This document shows, in pieces, positions 61,251 to 64,000 of a stretch of DNA of 64,000 nt. Made by a program: the position numbers and the translations under genes. Under the pieces are notes generated by a model that was not told the origin of the DNA, made no database searches, and saw nothing but the letters and a program-made list of their open reading frames with translations. The DNA lies in contig CAVGOA010000005.1 in NCBI GenBank assembly GCA_963630635.1, positions 8,468 to 72,467 of the forward strand, written 5' to 3'. This DNA comes from Paratractidigestivibacter sp963630635 (GTDB lineage: Bacteria > Actinomycetota > Coriobacteriia > Coriobacteriales > Atopobiaceae). How positions within the stretch are numbered: the stretch's first letter is position 1; each line of letters opens with the position of its first letter.

Positions 61251-61322
61251 CGATGGCGGGACCTAAATCGCAGATAAAGCGCTTCAATTGGCCCACAATC
61301 TGCGAAATAGGTCCCGCCATCG
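61251..61322. repeat. Intergenic 25-bp inverted repeat hairpin between convergent genes
   Basis: Bases 61251-61275 and 61298-61322 are inverted copies at 23 of 25 positions; the left arm begins CGATGGCGGGACC. A 22-base loop lies between. It sits between the convergent GH2 and symporter genes, so it could act as a bidirectional terminator, though it lacks T runs and is longer than usual. Confidence 0.75.
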
Positions 61323-61492
61323 TTGTGTAGCGGCGGGTCGGCGTGGTTCGTGACCACGCCGCGGCACAAAAATCGCGCCCGGCATCGGGGAAGAGTCGAT
61401 GCCGGGCGCGCGGGGGCGTCGCCGTCGGTTATAGGGGGAGAGAAGCCAAGACGACGCGGGGGAGGTCAAATTGCGTGGTCTAGCGCCTTGGG

Positions 61493-62992
61493 TTACGCCG
61501 TTTGACCAGCGCTTTCGTGGCGCTGCTTCAGGGCTTCCTGCTCGGCCGGGAGGTTCTTCTCGACGTTGAAGGAAAGCAGCAGGATGCCGCACAGGGCAAA
61601 GCACACGGTCTCGACCAGGATGTAGCTCACCGAGATGGCGTTTTGCGTCAGAGCCGTCTGGGCCGCGGTGCCCAAGGTGATGTCGGCGGCCTGGTCATAG
61701 CCCACGGCGCCCAAAATGCCCGAGAAGATCGCGTTGCAGATCGGGGTGGCCGCGACCATGATCGAGCTGTAGATCGACATGGTAAGGCCGTCGGTGCGCA
61801 GGCTGCTCTTGAACTCCACGTGGTCGATGACGTCGGCCAGCATGGCCAAAATCATGTAGCCAATGGGCGCCGAGCCCAGGCACTTAAGCGCGATGCCCAC
61901 GCCAACCGGCACGATCTGGCCGTTGCCCAGGAAGGCGATGACGCCGCCAATGACGCCCACGACCATGCCCGCGATGCACACACGCTGCTTACCAAACTTG
62001 TTGCACAGCGGAATGACAAAGAGGATGGCGGCTGCCATGGGAAGTGCGCCCAGGATGCTCAGCATGGACTGAGAAGCGCCCCACGCGTCGGCGGTGCCAA
62101 AGAAGGTGTTGTCCAAAACCCACTTGCAGAAGTACGTCATCGAGCCGTTCTTGATGGCGCCGCTCCACTGATACAGCAGGTAGACGCCCATGATGATCCA
62201 CCACTGAGACTCACGGGTGACGGCGCTAAGCTGGGCGTTCAAAGACGGCGCGTCGGCCTTCTTGTCGTCCGAGCCATCGCCCGTAGCGCCGCCGGCCAGA
62301 AGCTCCTCGGTAATGCGCTCGCGGGTAAAGCGATACTGCAGGTAGACGGTAAGGGCGGTGAGAAGGGCCACCACCAGCATGGCCAAAAGCCACAGGTTCT
62401 GGTCTTGCTTCAAGGCAAACGAGACCAACATGGGGAAGATCATCGTGCCCGTGCCCATGACGCCAAAGCCGGCGATATTGGTAAGAGACGCCAGCGCGCC
62501 GCGCTTCTCGCTGTCTCGGGTCGAGACGGCGACCAGCGTTGAGTTGGCCGTGTTGTAGATGGGGTAGGCCACGGCGTAGTACAGGTTGTACGCGATGGCG
62601 ATCCACACCATCTTGGCCACGCCCTCAAACGGCACGAAGAACATGAAAACCGTGGAAACCGAGAAGGTCAGGGCAGACAGCAGGATCCAGGGGCGAGCCT
62701 TGCCGGCCAGGCAGTGCGTGCGCTCGATGAGCTGACCCACCACCAGGTTGGCGATGACGATCAAAATCGTGGAGAAGAGCTGCAGGGCCGTCAAGAACGA
62801 CAGGTCAAGCTGAAGTACATCGGTGAAGTAGTTCTGCAGCTGGCTGGTGAAGATGCCCGATGCGAGAAGGCCGCCAAAGGGGCCAACCAGGTAGCCAAAG
62901 AGCATCTCGGGGGTGGTAACTTTGTCTTTCTTGGTGAGGGACGAGGTAAGCGGGCCCTCCCAGAAAGAGCCGTTTGCGGTGGTGGAGCTCAC
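61493..62992 (-). CDS. GPH-family (MelB-like) sugar:cation symporter
   Basis: A 499-residue membrane transporter with about twelve hydrophobic segments. MLFGYLVGPFGGLLASGIFTSQLQNYFTDVL at the start, the AYNLYYAVAYPIYNTANSTLVAVSTRDSEKRGALAS order and GYMILAMLADVIDHVEFKSSLRTDG are typical of glycoside-pentoside-hexuronide symporters. The GTG start at 62990-62992 (minus strand) has AAAGGAGA upstream. A charged cytoplasmic loop lies near residues 235-255. It is convergent with the GH2/GH78 operon and likely imports the glycosides those cytoplasmic enzymes cut. Confidence 0.92.
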   Translation of the reverse strand: MSSTTANGSFWEGPLTSSLTKKDKVTTPEMLFGYLVGPFGGLLASGIFTSQLQNYFTDVLQLDLSFLTALQLFSTILIVIANLVVGQLIERTHCLAGKARPWILLSALTFSVSTVFMFFVPFEGVAKMVWIAIAYNLYYAVAYPIYNTANSTLVAVSTRDSEKRGALASLTNIAGFGVMGTGTMIFPMLVSFALKQDQNLWLLAMLVVALLTALTVYLQYRFTRERITEELLAGGATGDGSDDKKADAPSLNAQLSAVTRESQWWIIMGVYLLYQWSGAIKNGSMTYFCKWVLDNTFFGTADAWGASQSMLSILGALPMAAAILFVIPLCNKFGKQRVCIAGMVVGVIGGVIAFLGNGQIVPVGVGIALKCLGSAPIGYMILAMLADVIDHVEFKSSLRTDGLTMSIYSSIMVAATPICNAIFSGILGAVGYDQAADITLGTAAQTALTQNAISVSYILVETVCFALCGILLLSFNVEKNLPAEQEALKQRHESAGQTA

Positions 62993-63072
62993 GGCAACGT
63001 CTCCTTTCTTCGTGCGATGCCGGGCATCGCGCTATCAATAGGACTCTGTCGTGGAAAAGTATTACCCAAAAA

Positions 63073-63104
63073 TTGCCAGCGGCGGAAAAAGTTTTGCCAG
63101 CGGC
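63073..63104. promoter_or_regulatory. Direct repeats with 21-base period upstream of the symporter
   Basis: TTGCCAGCGGC occurs at 63073-63083 and again at 63094-63104, exactly two helical turns apart, and a related TTGCCGCCG begins at 63111. They lie 80-125 bases upstream of the symporter start on the minus strand. Such spacing suits a dimeric activator or repressor that binds one face of DNA; the regulator is unknown. Confidence 0.5.
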
Positions 63105-63203
63105 ATGATTTTGCCGCCGAACTGCAGAATGGCGCCGCTCGGGGCGCGTCGACTGCCGGTATCTTAGCTGCGTCAAACCCCCGTGCGCCCTTCTCGCCAA
63201 CTG

Positions 63204-63271
63204 CTTATACCAAAACGCATCAAGAAATCTAAGTGCCCTATATGAGATTTTTTCAATCTCGATGGTATAAG
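63204..63271. promoter_or_regulatory. Nested palindrome upstream of groES
   Basis: CTTATACCA (63204-63212) and TGGTATAAG (63263-63271) are perfect inverted copies. Inside them lies a second inverted repeat, GAGATT-TTTTC-AATCTC (63244-63260), and an imperfect pair ATCAAGAAATCT with AGATTTTTTCAAT. No CIRCE (HrcA) or HAIR (HspR) consensus is present. It is a candidate heat-shock operator. Confidence 0.5.
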
Positions 63272-63347
63272 TCGGCGTCGGTGGGTATTATCCATAGCGT
63301 TGGATAGAGCACCCGGTGTCCCCGGGCGCATTACAAAGGAGGAAACC

Positions 63348-63638
63348 ATGACTTTGAAGCCTCTTGGCGATCGCGTTCTTGTTAAGCCTGCTCCCAAGGA
63401 GGAGAAGACCTCTAGCGGCCTCTACATCTCTAGCGGCGCGCAGGAGAAGCCCCAGCGCGGCGAGGTCGTGGCCGTGGGCGCCGGCAAGCTTAACGAGAAG
63501 GGCGAGCGCGTGGCCATGGACGTTAAGGTTGGCGACCAGGTCTACTACGGCAAGTTTGGCGGCAACGAGGTCAAGGTCGACGGCGAGGACTTCTTGCTCC
63601 TTCGCGCCGACGACATCTACGCCATCATCGAGGACTAG
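63348..63638 (+). CDS. groES: Co-chaperonin GroES
   Basis: A 96-residue co-chaperonin that caps the GroEL ring. LKPLGDRVLVKPAPKEEKTSSGLYI at the start, with the mobile-loop segment, then GEVVAVGAGKLNEKG and VKVGDQVYYGKFGGNEVKVDGEDFLLL are diagnostic. I chose the ATG at 63348 with AAAGGAGGAAACC before it; the frame is open further upstream but has no site. groEL follows 97 bases later in the usual order. A palindromic region upstream may control both. Confidence 0.97.
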   Translation: MTLKPLGDRVLVKPAPKEEKTSSGLYISSGAQEKPQRGEVVAVGAGKLNEKGERVAMDVKVGDQVYYGKFGGNEVKVDGEDFLLLRADDIYAIIED

Positions 63639-63735
63639 CCTCGCGCGGGTTTCTGCGTACGGGCTTCTCGCCTCTTACTAAAACCACGGACGCGGGCTCG
63701 CGACTTACCCGCGTCACCAGAAAGGACTAAACATT

Positions 63736-64000
63736 ATGGCTAAGGACATTTACTTCGGTACCGACGCGCGCGCCAAGCTTGCCAAGGGCGTTAACACCCT
63801 GGCCGACGCCGTGACCACCACCATGGGCCCCAAGGGCCGCTACGTTGCCCTTCAGCGCAGCTACGGCGCCCCCACCATCACCAACGACGGCGTCTCTGTT
63901 GCCAAGGAGATCGAGCTCAAGGATCCCGTCGAGAACATGGGCGCTCAGCTGGTGAAGGAGGTCGCCACCAAGACCAACGACACCGTGGGTGACGGCACCA
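63736..64000 (+). CDS. groEL: Chaperonin GroEL (5' part; truncated by window end)
   Basis: The first 88 codons of the 60-kDa chaperonin. AKDIYFGTDARAKLAKGVNTLADAV, TMGPKGRYV, TNDGVSVAKEIELKDPVENMGAQLVKEVA and the ATP-binding NDTVGDGT at the end of the window match GroEL exactly in order. AGAAAGGAC precedes the ATG. The gene continues beyond base 64000. It belongs to the groES operon. Confidence 0.97.
   Translation, partial: MAKDIYFGTDARAKLAKGVNTLADAVTTTMGPKGRYVALQRSYGAPTITNDGVSVAKEIELKDPVENMGAQLVKEVATKTNDTVGDGT

Larger units (their letters stand above)
62993..63347. other. Divergent promoter region between symporter and groES
   Basis: This 355-base gap serves two divergent genes. The left part has the direct repeats at 63073-63104 for the symporter. 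The right part has the nested palindrome at 63204-63271 before groES. The word CTTCTCG occurs at 63190-63196. A possible -10, TATTAT, is near 63286. No gene is credible here. Confidence 0.5.

Noticed and set aside
63140..63347. CIRCE element before groES
   Set aside because: No TTAGCACTC-N9-GAGTGCTAA or close variant is present.

Overview
The window is a high-GC bacterial chromosome segment with short intergenic gaps and strong GAC/GAG/CTG/GCC codon bias. The gene content points to a gut-type actinobacterium of the class Coriobacteriia, probably Atopobiaceae or Coriobacteriaceae: Tat-exported lipoproteins, a fused TsaB-RimI-TsaD protein, domain-swapped GH3 glycosidases, PTS transporters, reverse rubrerythrin with a PerR-like regulator, and a split transketolase. 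The class assignment is inference from gene content and style, not from a marker search. No prophage, transposase, CRISPR array or tRNA gene was found; the one structured RNA gene recognised is tmRNA.

Region 1 (1-10.2 kb) is a sugar or sugar-acid catabolic block. A divergent DeoR regulator faces an ascorbate-type PTS (IIA, IIB, IIC). Downstream lie an HpcH/HpaI aldolase, a small membrane protein, a KpsF-like SIS isomerase, a DapA-family lyase, a KDPG aldolase, a fructose-6-phosphate aldolase/transaldolase and a two-subunit transketolase. Together they would import and phosphorylate a substrate, cleave 2-keto-3-deoxy intermediates and feed triose and pentose phosphates. The substrate cannot be read from the sequence.

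Region 2 (10.3-35 kb) is housekeeping: ftsEX; rnr behind a promoter-terminator leader; a TPR protein; smpB, a DUF1275 protein and ssrA; a lipoprotein; a patatin; rplM-rpsI; glmM and glmS; acpS, NAD(P)HX repair, alr, a family 4 uracil-DNA glycosylase and tsaE; perR, rubrerythrin and a DUF3783 protein; the tsaB-rimI-tsaD fusion; and an AgrC/AgrA-like two-component pair.

Region 3 (35.5-63 kb) is accessory glycan and nutrient use. It has three large GH3 enzymes, all with the C-terminal domain ahead of the catalytic barrel, plus a glucoside-type PTS EIIBC, a polar amino-acid ABC transporter, an M20 peptidase, NAD synthetase, an RpiR regulator, a small membrane protein coupled to the third GH3, a GH78 rhamnosidase-like enzyme, a GH2 enzyme and a divergent GPH/MFS sugar symporter. 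These genes probably work together on plant beta-glucosides and rhamnosides. The window ends in groES and the start of groEL.

Between genes, three long inverted repeats (28.7, 35.1 and 52.0 kb) share spacing and an inner motif but have unrelated, near-perfect stems. Two shorter-loop hairpins (14.5 and 61.3 kb), the recurring word CTTCTCG just after stop codons, and several gene-specific palindromes also stand out.
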